This document shows positions 32,201-41,336 of a stretch of DNA of 64,000 nucleotides, in pieces (the stretch's first letter is position 1; every line of letters starts with the position of its first letter). The notes beneath the pieces are model-generated. The model did not search any database and had not been told where the DNA came from. It saw only the letters and a program-made list of their open reading frames with translations. The DNA is from Seiridium cupressi (taxonomy: Eukaryota; Ascomycota; Sordariomycetes; Amphisphaeriales; Sporocadaceae), in contig JARVKI010000012.1 in assembly GCA_036674765.1 (NCBI GenBank), positions 62,001 to 126,000 on the forward strand, given 5' to 3'. The translations under genes were made by a program, and so were the position numbers.

Positions 32201-33741
32201 TACTCTCTTCTCCCACCCTCAGCCGCCGCCGCCAAAGGTTGACCAAGCTCGTGTTGGACTGGACCTCCTCGACCTCACCGCATACATCCACGGACACCAG
32301 CTGTCTGAGCGCATGCATTGGGGTGGCAGCTGAGCACGCCCAACCAAGCCGGTCTTCATTCTCTTCGCCGACTTTCTTTCCCTATCTTACTTTGTCCCTG
32401 CTGTCTCCCAGCTGTGTCTCGACGATATCAGCACTTTCCGCCGTCTATACTCTCATTTACAGCCGACCCGACGCAATCTGCCTGGTCCGACAATCTTCGG
32501 AATATTCTCAAACAACACCACGCGAGGATCTGCTGCGAACGCCCTGTCGGACACTTTTGCATGATTGACTCTCTTGATCGCCACGCTATCAGACATCAAA
32601 CCGACCCAGGGGCCTGAAGCTCTCTCTCCCCGTGTGTCTCTTGCTCACCCCAAACCTCCCGCCATTCTGAAACACGAGGACAATCTTCAACGTACCACTA
32701 CCTCTCCTCCACCGGCACCAACCAAGAACAACAGACGCTGTGCGCCCGCATCTCCCTCATTGTTCTGCATGCATCCTCCGATTGACTTGAACTGAATTCG
32801 AATTAACGCCATTGAACGGGAACTTGCCATCTATTGCACTCGCGCTCTTTTCACGAATTCTCCTTGTAGTAGGAGCCGGTTGGTATCACTCGGTGCTCTC
32901 CACCAGGGCCATCCAGTCATCGCCCGAGTGCGTGGGACGGTCTCTCAGACTCGAAACGTGAAGTGTAGGTGATCTCCTCTTTTCGTACCCTACTTGCGAC
33001 CAGCCTATCAGACGTGTCTTGGTCGACGGGCTCAAGCTGGGCTTAGACCCCAAGAAAGCCTTGCCATGGACCCCGTTGCCCGTCAGTGAAGGCATGGGTC
33101 CCTCATCCTCACCCTCTCTATTGTGGGAATGGCCATAGTGTCGCATCGGACCTCTCTCAGGAGCCTTGCCTACACTCCCAGTCCACGTTCCATATTGCAC
33201 CACCTGCATGCAGCCCGCTCTTGCTAGGTTCTTCTTCATTTGATCTACAAACTAATCATAGAGCATAGTTCCTGCAGCATCGTAGCATGCGGTAATCGCG
33301 GTGCATGTTCTTTCTTCGTGCATAACTCTACTCCCGAGTGGACTTTACATTCCCTTCTATTCTTTGCATCGCTTGCGCAATTAGCATACACACATTCGTT
33401 TCTGGCCCTGTTCTTATTCTGGACAATTCGATTTTTGGTGCCACACGACGGAACCAGTATTACGCCTTCTGGTATTGTTGACTGCCTATACGGATATCGC
33501 CTCGTACCACAGCATTTGCGCAAGGCCAAACGGACGCCACATCAGTTTTCGTTGGGATCCCAAGAGACCCACGCATCACCGGCTTCCCGCACCAACTAGA
33601 AAAGGCAAAGATTTGGGGCCGGGACTCGCATATGCTATCAACATAGAGCGCAACAGCCGTTCGAGGATCTGGAAAAGAGGCGCCGAACGTGGCATGCTTG
33701 GATGACAGATTGGGTGCTGACTGCACATTACCTTCGATTAA
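32201..33741 (+). promoter_or_regulatory. Probable promoter and long leader of the EGF-like membrane-protein gene
   Basis: Sequence upstream of the ATG at 33742 is rich in C/T runs (for example TTCTACTCTCTTCTCCCACC near 32200, and others at 32390-32420), a common feature of fungal promoters and leaders. Several short upstream open frames are present (for example at 32239-32568 and 33240-33599). If transcription starts in the pyrimidine-rich part, the leader would be long and carry many upstream ATGs. The extent of the transcript cannot be read from the sequence. Confidence 0.35.
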
Positions 33742-36390
33742 ATGAGTCGATCTCAAGATGGGAGAGGGATGGACCAGCCATTTCGATCCGGGGGCTCTGT
33801 GAGGAGAGCAAGAGAAAGAGCTGAGGCGGGATTGGCGAGAGAAGGGCCTGAACCGCCGAGTTCGATACCACGCTTACCCATCAGAAACCCGAATAATATC
33901 GCCAACAGGCCACAAGCGCCCTCGGGTCTGCAATCGAGGGACGGAAACATCGGGTTAGCCATCTCGAAACCTACACCGGTACCCCAGTGGCCGCTCGCCG
34001 GGCCTATTGCATCCCCGGCGTCTTCAGAAGGATCAGAACCGTATCGACCGCCAGCTGGGACGGTACCGCCGCAGAGGCCGCCACGCCCCAGCAGAGTTCC
34101 ATCCATACTCGACAGCTCGCGCGTCCAGGACCACACACCAGTCTTCCAATATACGCCGCAAAACCCAAGAGTGTCAGAGCTTTCCGTGCCCGAGACGCCG
34201 GCAACGTCTTCCTCGCGGCCCACCACTCAATCTTCAGTTGGCTCTATTCCAGACTTTCCTCTTCCTGTGGCCACGCCGGTGCTACCACCACCACGTAGGA
34301 GTGTGAACCTTGGCCCGCCGCCATCCTCTAGAAGAGGAAACTCGGTCTTCTATTCTACCGTGTCATATGTCTCTCCCATTCCAGAAGAGAGTCCAAAGAC
34401 AAGGTCGCATGCCTCTTACGCGTCAAGTGCTGCGATTCCCGAGAGCTTTGGAACAATTTCCCCAGCACTGACTCGTGATGATAACTACAACGATGGGAAC
34501 TACTACGACGACACGATAGCGGAGGAATCGGTCTACAGCGATGATGCAGATGAGAGGGGATTGGTAAGAAGCGCGAGCATAGGGAGGAAAGGCAAGCCCT
34601 CATTGGTCACGACAAAAAGCTCAAGTTCTGAGAAGGGAGAGATGGTGCCAATCATTTTGCCAATGCGGCCTATCGCAACGCCATATCAAGAGCCTAAACC
34701 GCCATTTCAAGACGGCACTGGATTCCTCGATGGATCATCCAGTTCTTCGTCGGGAGCCGGTTCATTTAACAGGGTGCCGACTATGGGCGCTGCTGTGACC
34801 ACGGATAACATGCTTGGGGCATTTGAAGCTGCAAGTGCGTCGGACCCATCGTCCCTCAGGAAAGCCGCTTCACCAAAGCCCTTCCGACTGTCGGCTCTGC
34901 GGCGGCCACCTCGACTCAACATTGATGCTGTCAGAGAAGCTGAAGCGAGAGGCAGTCTGACGAGTCTGCCTGATCTCATCAAACGTGCAACTCGCTTAGC
35001 AGCTATGATGAATGACGGGCGACGACCGGCGAGCCGCTTCGATGACCTTGACTTCCCAGAGGAGATCTATGGCCGCGGCCAGGAGAGGGGCGTTTCGGGA
35101 TGTACGTTTCACATATTCCACGGCTGAAAGCAGATGGCTGACTGAGTTGCAGATGATATCGAGAAGCACCAATCCGGCCTTTCGGACATGTTGGCTGCCT
35201 TCCCCCCTCCAGCCCAAGCTAACAGCCGCCGTAGCATGCGTCAAAGTACGAATTCTTGGCCATTGCCATTCAATGGGCGAAAGTCTTACTTGGCAAACTC
35301 TCCCGGCGGTCGAGGTGGGGATGAGCAATCGCCAACCCCAGGTCAAGAAAAGCGTGGCCGGCGGTGTTGTGGCCTGCCCCTGTGGGGATTCTTGCTCTTG
35401 ATGTTTGCCTTGGTATTGATCATTGCGGCTGCCATCATCGTTCCTCTGGAATTTTTCGTTATCCAGAAACGTGATGACGCCACTACAACGGCGCAACCGG
35501 AGTTATCGGATTGCCAATCTCAACTGACATGTGCGAATGGAGGCACGAACGTTGTCACCGATGGTGTGTGCTCATGTATCTGTACCAACGGGTTCACCGG
35601 AAACGATTGCACTACTTCGAGCAGTGAAGGTTGCACCACCACGAGCGTGACCTCTTCCGACAGCACCTTGACCAATGCCACGCTAGGCCAGGCCATACCT
35701 CGTCTGATACAGGAGGGACAGACCAACTTCTCACTGCCTCTTTCAGCAACCACAATTCTGTCCAAGTTCAACACGGGAAATCTTTCCTGCGTCGCCGAAA
35801 ACGCCCTTGTGACATTTGATGGATCATCGACTAGAACCACGAGCGCGGCAGTCTTGAATGCAGAGGTGGACTCGGACCTGGTGCAGGCAGAGAAGGCGGT
35901 CTCGGTTACAGTCACAATTATGTCTGGGGTTGCCATAACCCTGACGCTCGACTCTGCCGCTTCGGGTGCTTCGATCATTGTGAGCACTTTGACAGAACCA
36001 CTCACCACGTCTGGTGGATCTTTCTCTACCATCTTCGCCACGACGCTTACGAACACGGCGTCATCGACGCCTACCGCGACAACGGTGACAGCGACGGAAT
36101 CCCCGACTAGCGGCACTGCCACGACCACTTCTGCCACCCAGACCACGAGTACGGCTTCGCCGACCTCTACCTTCTCAGTGACGGATCAGGTTCTTGATTT
36201 TGCCCGCGTCGCGGTCTTGTTCATCCTACAATCAGAGACGGTGCAAGACGCAGTCGATGCGCAGGCATCGCTACAGAAGTTCTTCACCTCGGCGAGTTCT
36301 ACGGCGGGCGTGACCACCGAGCAGGCCAGAAATATCACCGTCGGGGGCGCCAACACGGTTGACCTCGTTAACTTCCTGGTCAACGCATAA
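33742..36390 (+). CDS. Single-pass membrane protein with disordered N-terminus, EGF-like and mucin-like ectodomain
   Basis: Two exons, 33742-35101 and 35153-36390, joined through a GTACGT...TTGCAG intron that splits a Tyr codon, giving 865 residues. The first 530 or so residues are Pro/Ser-rich and disordered (PVPQWPLAGPIASPASSEGS, PPPRRSVNLGPPPSSRRGN), with acidic and Ser-rich patches. One strong membrane span lies at about 532-556 (GFLLLMFALVLIIAAAIIVP), preceded by Arg and Cys (KRGRRCCGLPLW). After it comes an EGF-like module at about 574-606, with six cysteines: CQSQLTCANGG, then GVCSCICTNGFTGNDC. A Ser/Thr-rich stalk follows (TATTVTATESPTSGTATTTS), with several likely N- and O-glycosylation sites. 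The positive-inside pattern predicts a type II orientation with the C-terminus outside. The layout matches fungal EGF-domain mucin-like surface proteins of unknown function. A wall-sensing or adhesion role is inferred. Confidence 0.85.
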
Positions 36391-38020
36391 GACCAGGGCG
36401 AGTGGCTTGGGACTGTCTCCCAGAAGCTCAGAACAATATATTCTACATTACCAATTGGGACCAAAAGCCGGCGCAAATGGTTGCATCTGCCTTGCCATTT
36501 CCCGGGGGGAGGCATGGGCATATTCTTTTGGCATTTTCGAAATCCAAGGCTACACCTGCGGGTAGTCCTCCTGTATAAAAACACAACCTTCTGCCCCTCG
36601 TAATATACGACCGCAAGCGAAGCATTGAATGCATGTATTGGAACGAAACTCTAGCGCGGCGTCGTAAGAGATGGGGCTTTTTTGTAGATACCACGATCTT
36701 GAAGGAGGGGGAAATGTTTAATAGACGCATATAATGGTCTGAAGTTTGTCTCTCAAATGTAACGTCTCCACGTGGATTGTCGTAAGATGCGGCTGCTCTG
36801 ATAAACCTCGAGAGGAGCATTCCGTGCCGCCTCTATGCCGTGCAAAACCCAAAGCAAGTCCTTGTCGATCCCTTTCCTGACAGGACTAGCGCTCAGCCTC
36901 ACTTCAGCTGTGCCGGCCTGTGGCTGCAGGCGCCAGATTACATGATTTTCTATACTTTTCCATGCATATATATATAATAACGGGAGGAAGAAGGATGTGC
37001 ATCCCTCACATTTATTTTTATTTTCTCAACCGTCATTAGCCCCTTGTCAGAAGCCAGCCACACAAACTAACCCTCCCCCGTCTCTTCTCGGGAACTCAAT
37101 CCACGTAATCTCACTTGAGAAAGATGGGCAGAGACGGGGAAGAGAGCAACGACGGACTGCCGGACAAACACGGCACTTGGGGTATAAGAAAATCCAACCA
37201 AGAAAGGCTCTTAGTGACTTCGCGACAAGATATGCCCACACCGATCCAAATAAGTTTAATGCTGAGCGGCGCTGCTAAAGCCCCTGCTAATCCTATCTCG
37301 CCCCAGCACAGCCAATCAGCGCGGCGCCGTCCCGCCAACTATGGATCGTGCTAGCGAGACGCAGCCCCAAGGAACGCGGTGTTGACAGTGCTGATCGGCG
37401 AGGATTCAGGGGTCTGCTACCCTGACCAGCGTGAACACCGCTCATCATGGCGCGTTTAAAGAGGAAACTACCGGGACACGGTCAGATGAGTTAGGGGGGA
37501 TGTTTGCGGGAGAATGCATGGACAGACGTCATTGCTTTCTAGTCTCGCGAGTTGGGGTCCTGGGGATCGAAAACTTAGATGGGTCAAAGGTACTGTTTCC
37601 CCATCTTGGCTCTGGGATGGGATTTTGGGATTTTTGTTTTTCTCAAATATGTTTCAGGGAGTTCGAGCTTGAGCTTGAGGTTTCTGTTGCCGTTTTCTGT
37701 CGTTGGTTGTTTTACTATACAAGACAACGGGCTGTATATACGATCCTTATTGCAAAACATACATGCATTCATTCATCCTTTCTCGTCACCCTATTGATGT
37801 GCTAGTCACACTCGTCGTTCCTTGAACCTATTTGACATTCATTATTATTCCGCCAGCCAGGATATACTTCATTCGTTTCTGCAAGCTGAACGGCTTTGCT
37901 GGTCCGATACGGACAATATACATACCAACATGCAGAACCGTACCTCTACTTCGTCTGCCACCGTACGTGACAGTTATTTCAAACCCTTCTCATCTTCACA
38001 CGCCTCCGCAAGCTGCTGAC
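36391..38020. other. Spacer and promoter of the tail-anchored protein gene
   Basis: Begins with the 3' end of the EGF-like gene. A CCAATCA box lies at 37312-37318 and a TATA-like TGTATATACG near 37733, both on the plus strand upstream of the ATG at 38021. Short frames here have no family resemblance. The downstream protein frame is open in front of its ATG to about 37832, probably leader sequence. Confidence 0.4.
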
Positions 38021-39166
38021 ATGGACCTCTCTCAACAGGGCCTCGCCACTGATTCGACAACAAACCTGCCCACGTTCGTGATGACGACCTCGCCCATCTC
38101 CCCTTCGGATGGGCAGGAACAAGACTGCTACTTCACAGCCAAGGCCGTACCAATCCGGGCATCCATCGCCGGCCCAGCCGCACTGAGCTCCCTGAACTCC
38201 TCGCCCTCCCCCTTCTCGCCGCACTCGCCGCACCACAGCACGCTGATAACGCCATCGCAATTCCCTCCACCGCCGGGCCACAGCTATCCAAGCTTCGTGT
38301 TCCGGGAACCGCCCACTCCCCTGGTGGCGGAGATCGTCGATAGCAGGGCGAGCTCACAGTACGCATCGCCAGCGTCGACAGGAGTAGGAGGGAGAGAGTC
38401 CGTGCTGTCCGCTACGCCCTCACTGTTCCCGCAGCCGCCCTCCGCGAACGGGAAAGAGGCCGATATCCGTCCTCTCTTTTCGAGGGGTCGACAGTCGACC
38501 CTTTCAGCCATGTCGCTGCCAGGCCCTACACCGCCGCCCAAGGAATATCGCCCGACGATCTCACCAGTGACCAACGATTACTTCTCTCCACTGGCGCCAG
38601 CCTCGACGTCCGTCCAGCCGCCACCAGCACCACCAGTGCCACCACGAGAACCACAACCGGCGGCGGCGGAATTCGGGATATCCCGCATCACGAAGCCGCT
38701 CCCGCTGGAGCTGGTGGGCTCGAACACGGCTCTGATGGCTCAGCACTCGCCCATTTCGCCGCACAGCCCCGTGCCGAACCCGGCCATGACGCCTCTGACT
38801 ATCCAGACGCTAACGCACCTGTCCAACACGGCGCTGCGGTCACCGTCCCTGACGTTCGTCGAGGCAGGGCTGTCGAGTCCGAGGCCGTCGTATGCCGGGT
38901 CCGCGAGCCCGCTGACGAGCGCGCAGCGCGACCGGCTGTGGGAGATGAAGAAGAAGTACGATGAGAGGAAGGGTCGCCGATATGACGATGGAGATGAGAA
39001 GGGAAGATGGGGTATGATGCGGACAGGGGGCGGGAGAGGAGAAGAGGGGGGCCGAGGCAGTATGAGGACATACCTGCTGGTTGGGCTCGCGTTGGGTGTC
39101 TTGGCGTGTGGCGGGATCGTGGGACTGGTGGTTGCGTTGGCTCTGGCGCAAGGGGGAGGGGGTTGA
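38021..39166 (+). CDS. Proline-rich tail-anchored membrane protein, unknown
   Basis: Uninterrupted frame of 381 residues from the ATG that follows GCTGCTGAC. Almost the whole protein is Pro/Ser/Thr-rich and disordered, with SP and SPxSP sites (SPSPFSPHSPHHS, QHSPISPHSPVPNPAMTP) and proline runs (SVQPPPAPPVPPREPQP) that resemble SH3 or WW ligands. Near the end a charged, coiled segment (RDRLWEMKKKYDERKGRRYD) leads into a basic, Gly-rich stretch. A single hydrophobic span near the C-terminus (YLLVGLALGVLACGGIVGLV and on) is followed by only a few residues (ALAQGGGG). This is the layout of a tail-anchored protein inserted post-translationally with its bulk in the cytosol. Many candidate Cdk/MAPK sites suggest phosphorylation control. 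The upstream frame to 37832 is in phase but less protein-like. No family is recognised. Confidence 0.7.
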   Translation: MDLSQQGLATDSTTNLPTFVMTTSPISPSDGQEQDCYFTAKAVPIRASIAGPAALSSLNSSPSPFSPHSPHHSTLITPSQFPPPPGHSYPSFVFREPPTPLVAEIVDSRASSQYASPASTGVGGRESVLSATPSLFPQPPSANGKEADIRPLFSRGRQSTLSAMSLPGPTPPPKEYRPTISPVTNDYFSPLAPASTSVQPPPAPPVPPREPQPAAAEFGISRITKPLPLELVGSNTALMAQHSPISPHSPVPNPAMTPLTIQTLTHLSNTALRSPSLTFVEAGLSSPRPSYAGSASPLTSAQRDRLWEMKKKYDERKGRRYDDGDEKGRWGMMRTGGGRGEEGGRGSMRTYLLVGLALGVLACGGIVGLVVALALAQGGGG

Positions 39167-39499
39167 AGGCAAGAAAAGAAAACTAGGAGGTCTCGTTGGG
39201 TTTGTTGACGCCCCTGATGGCGCCAGGGAAAGATGGGAATGGGAATGAAGGCAGGGATCTCGGGCAATCGAGGAGATGGTATACAAGAAACAGCCTGGAA
39301 TCAGCCGGCACGCAAGAGGCAGACGTTGCTGCGAATCAGGATATCTCGAGATTTCCAAGAGCTGGATTCATTGGTTGGAGAGATCAGGAATTCTTGACGA
39401 CATGGCGTTCGAGGGGGTTCAGGAACGAGATTCAAGACCCCCGTCAGAATTATTCCTGTCAACGGTTATATCAGAAGAACCAGGACCGAGAGCTGTAAT

Positions 39500-40066
39500 T
39501 CACTTACTGTGTTCTTTAGCAATCCAACGTACAGTAGCCACGAATTCTGCGATCCCAGCCACATTAAAACCGCCTTCCATTCTGTTAGTATAAGTACGCA
39601 TATCCCATAAGTTGTCAAGTTGAACTCGCAAGACCTCGCTTCGTGATAGAGGAGAGGGTATGTTTGGCAGCAAGAGTGCCTATTTTTCCATTGATGAACC
39701 AGAGTAAACGAATCTGTTTTGCCTGCGCAATAATCTCTTTGAATGCCATTTCTGCTGGAATAAAGATACTTTCGCCCTATTCATGTGAACCGTCATAAAA
39801 AATACCAAGTTTTCCGCTAACGCAAGTCAAATGCCTTGAATGCTGACCAGAAATCCTTCCGATACGTCCAATAGCAACGTATTCGAAATCCATGCAGAAC
39901 CGAGAATGATACAGGCTGCCGGCAATATTGCCAGTCGCGCGTCGAGAGGATGCTTGATAACCCAAATATTGGGGTATCGGACCGACCACAACTGGGCCGT
40001 GAGGTCGTAGTTGATCCCAGGAGTTCGTAGTTGGGCCAGCCGAATTGTAGCTGCTAGATCAGTTCG
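39500..40066 (-). pseudogene. 5'-truncated, probably broken gene relic
   Basis: On the minus strand, from just after an acceptor-like ATCAG at 40067, one frame reads RTDLAATIRLAQLRTPGINY, DLTAQLWSVRYPNIWVIKHP, LDARLAILPAACIILGSAWI and so on to a TGA at 39829-39827. It continues in the same frame as LALAENL. A possible phase-0 intron with a GTATTT donor at 39805 and AAATAG acceptor at 39680 then joins to ALLLPNIPSPLSRSEVLRVQ, DNLWDMRTYTNRMEGGFNVA and GIAEFVATVRWIAKEHSK, ending at TGA 39502-39500. The translation is strikingly protein-like but I cannot name a family. No start codon fits, because the RSR1 coding region ends only 85 bases upstream on the same strand. The interior TGA could derive from CGA. 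The other two frames are also partly open here, so caution is needed. Confidence 0.35.
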
Positions 40067-40151
40067 CTGATGTTTTCAAACAATGCGAGGAGAAACCAGC
40101 GATTGCAGCTCCAGATTGAGAGGGGGGATGCTGTTGGGAGATCTACGTGCA

Positions 40152-41336
40152 TCACAGGATGACGCACTTTGGTCGATGTGGATCCTTGTCCCGGTCTCGC
40201 CTTTGTTTTCTCCGTTTCTTGTAGTAAGATATTGAGTACGGGTCAAATTCCGGTTCTTCCTGAAGATAGCTCTCTCCAGCATCGTCCCTTCGTAGCATCT
40301 GCCGGCAGAGGTCCACGAACACTTCATCGACATTCGCTATGTTTGATTAGCCCCACTGAGATCAGATAGCGGCCATGAAATTGCCCAAAACGGGGGCAAT
40401 TAAGTAGGAAGCGCTTACTTCGAGTTCGCGCACTAGACTCATAATAGGGCGCACCCCATCTCTGCGATAATGAGAAACCTTTAGTGCGTGGGACGGTTCT
40501 CTGGTCCTCGAGGTCCGCCTTGTTGCCGCAAATCACTATGGGTACATTCTCATCATCTTTGATTCGAATAATCTCGTCGCGCAAGCCAGCAAGTTCGGCT
40601 AGCGACGACGAAGACGCGATGCTGAAGACCAATAGGAACCCTTGACCCGTCTTCATGTACAGGTCTCTCATAGCAACTGTAGCCGAGTCAGTCTCAAAGG
40701 TACCGGGTGAAGAGGCTGGGCCGTACGAACCAAACTGCTCGGTCCCCGCGGTGTCGAGGCTGTCCAATTCGAGTCAGTATGGTGGGGAGGGTGATTCATG
40801 TTGACAATCTTGTCTCACATCTCTAGAACAACCTGCCGGCCCTGATAGGTAACATGGTCAGTCGCATGATCGGGATGTCTTGGCATTGAATGTACTCACG
40901 TCGACCGATACCTGCGTGCGGTACGAGTCTTCGATAGTGGGGTCATAACTCTCAATCCATTCGTTGTGTACGAATTGAGCTATCATAAAAAAGTCAAGAC
41001 GTCAGCCCTCGAACCTAGTCATCTTGCGGCACCATGCTTGGTGCTCATTGGCAGAGATTATCGGGTCGGAACTCACCAGTCAGACAGCTCTTGCCAACAC
41101 CACCTATTGTGGGTTTTTCCACGTTAGCGAACTGCGCTGAGAAAGAGAAGCAAATCTTCCCGGCTGAAGGGGGGGAAAGGCTGGGCGAGGCGAGGCCAAC
41201 GAACCTGCACCCAATACAACAACGTGGTATTCCCGGCTGGCCGCATGTCAGCTATTTGGGTAACACACGGAAGCCGTGGCTGGCACGGGAGACGGGAAAC
41301 AAACGCTGGTTGGTAACGGCCTTGACGGGGAGGCAT
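40152..41336 (-). CDS. RSR1: Ras-family small GTPase, Rsr1/Bud1 (Rap-like) type
   Basis: Small GTPase that marks polarity sites and signals to Cdc42 in fungi. Eight exons are proposed on the minus strand: 41336-41305, 41236-41205, 41103-41077, 40979-40900, 40841-40819, 40759-40731, 40676-40419 and 40336-40152, giving 221 residues. The frame closes at every junction. Motifs: P-loop GAGGVGKSCLT (split by an intron inside it), switch I YDPTIEDSYRTQV, switch II LDTAGTEQFVAMRDLYMKTG, NKAD, SSARTRTNVDEVF, a polybasic tail (YYKKRRKQRRDRDKD) and the CaaX box CVIL, predicting geranylgeranylation. Five exons are 32 bases or shorter. The intron at 40730-40677 is 54 bases with no stop, so its retention would insert 18 residues into switch II. 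Exon 1 is the weak point: its GTTTGT donor is poor and gives MPPRQGRYQPA before REYHVVV, whereas relatives usually start like MPPREYH. Confidence 0.9.

Noticed and set aside
35520..36146. 208-codon minus-strand frame
   Set aside because: Antisense of the Ser/Thr-rich ectodomain of the EGF-like protein; Val/Ala-rich reading is the complement of Thr/Ser codons.
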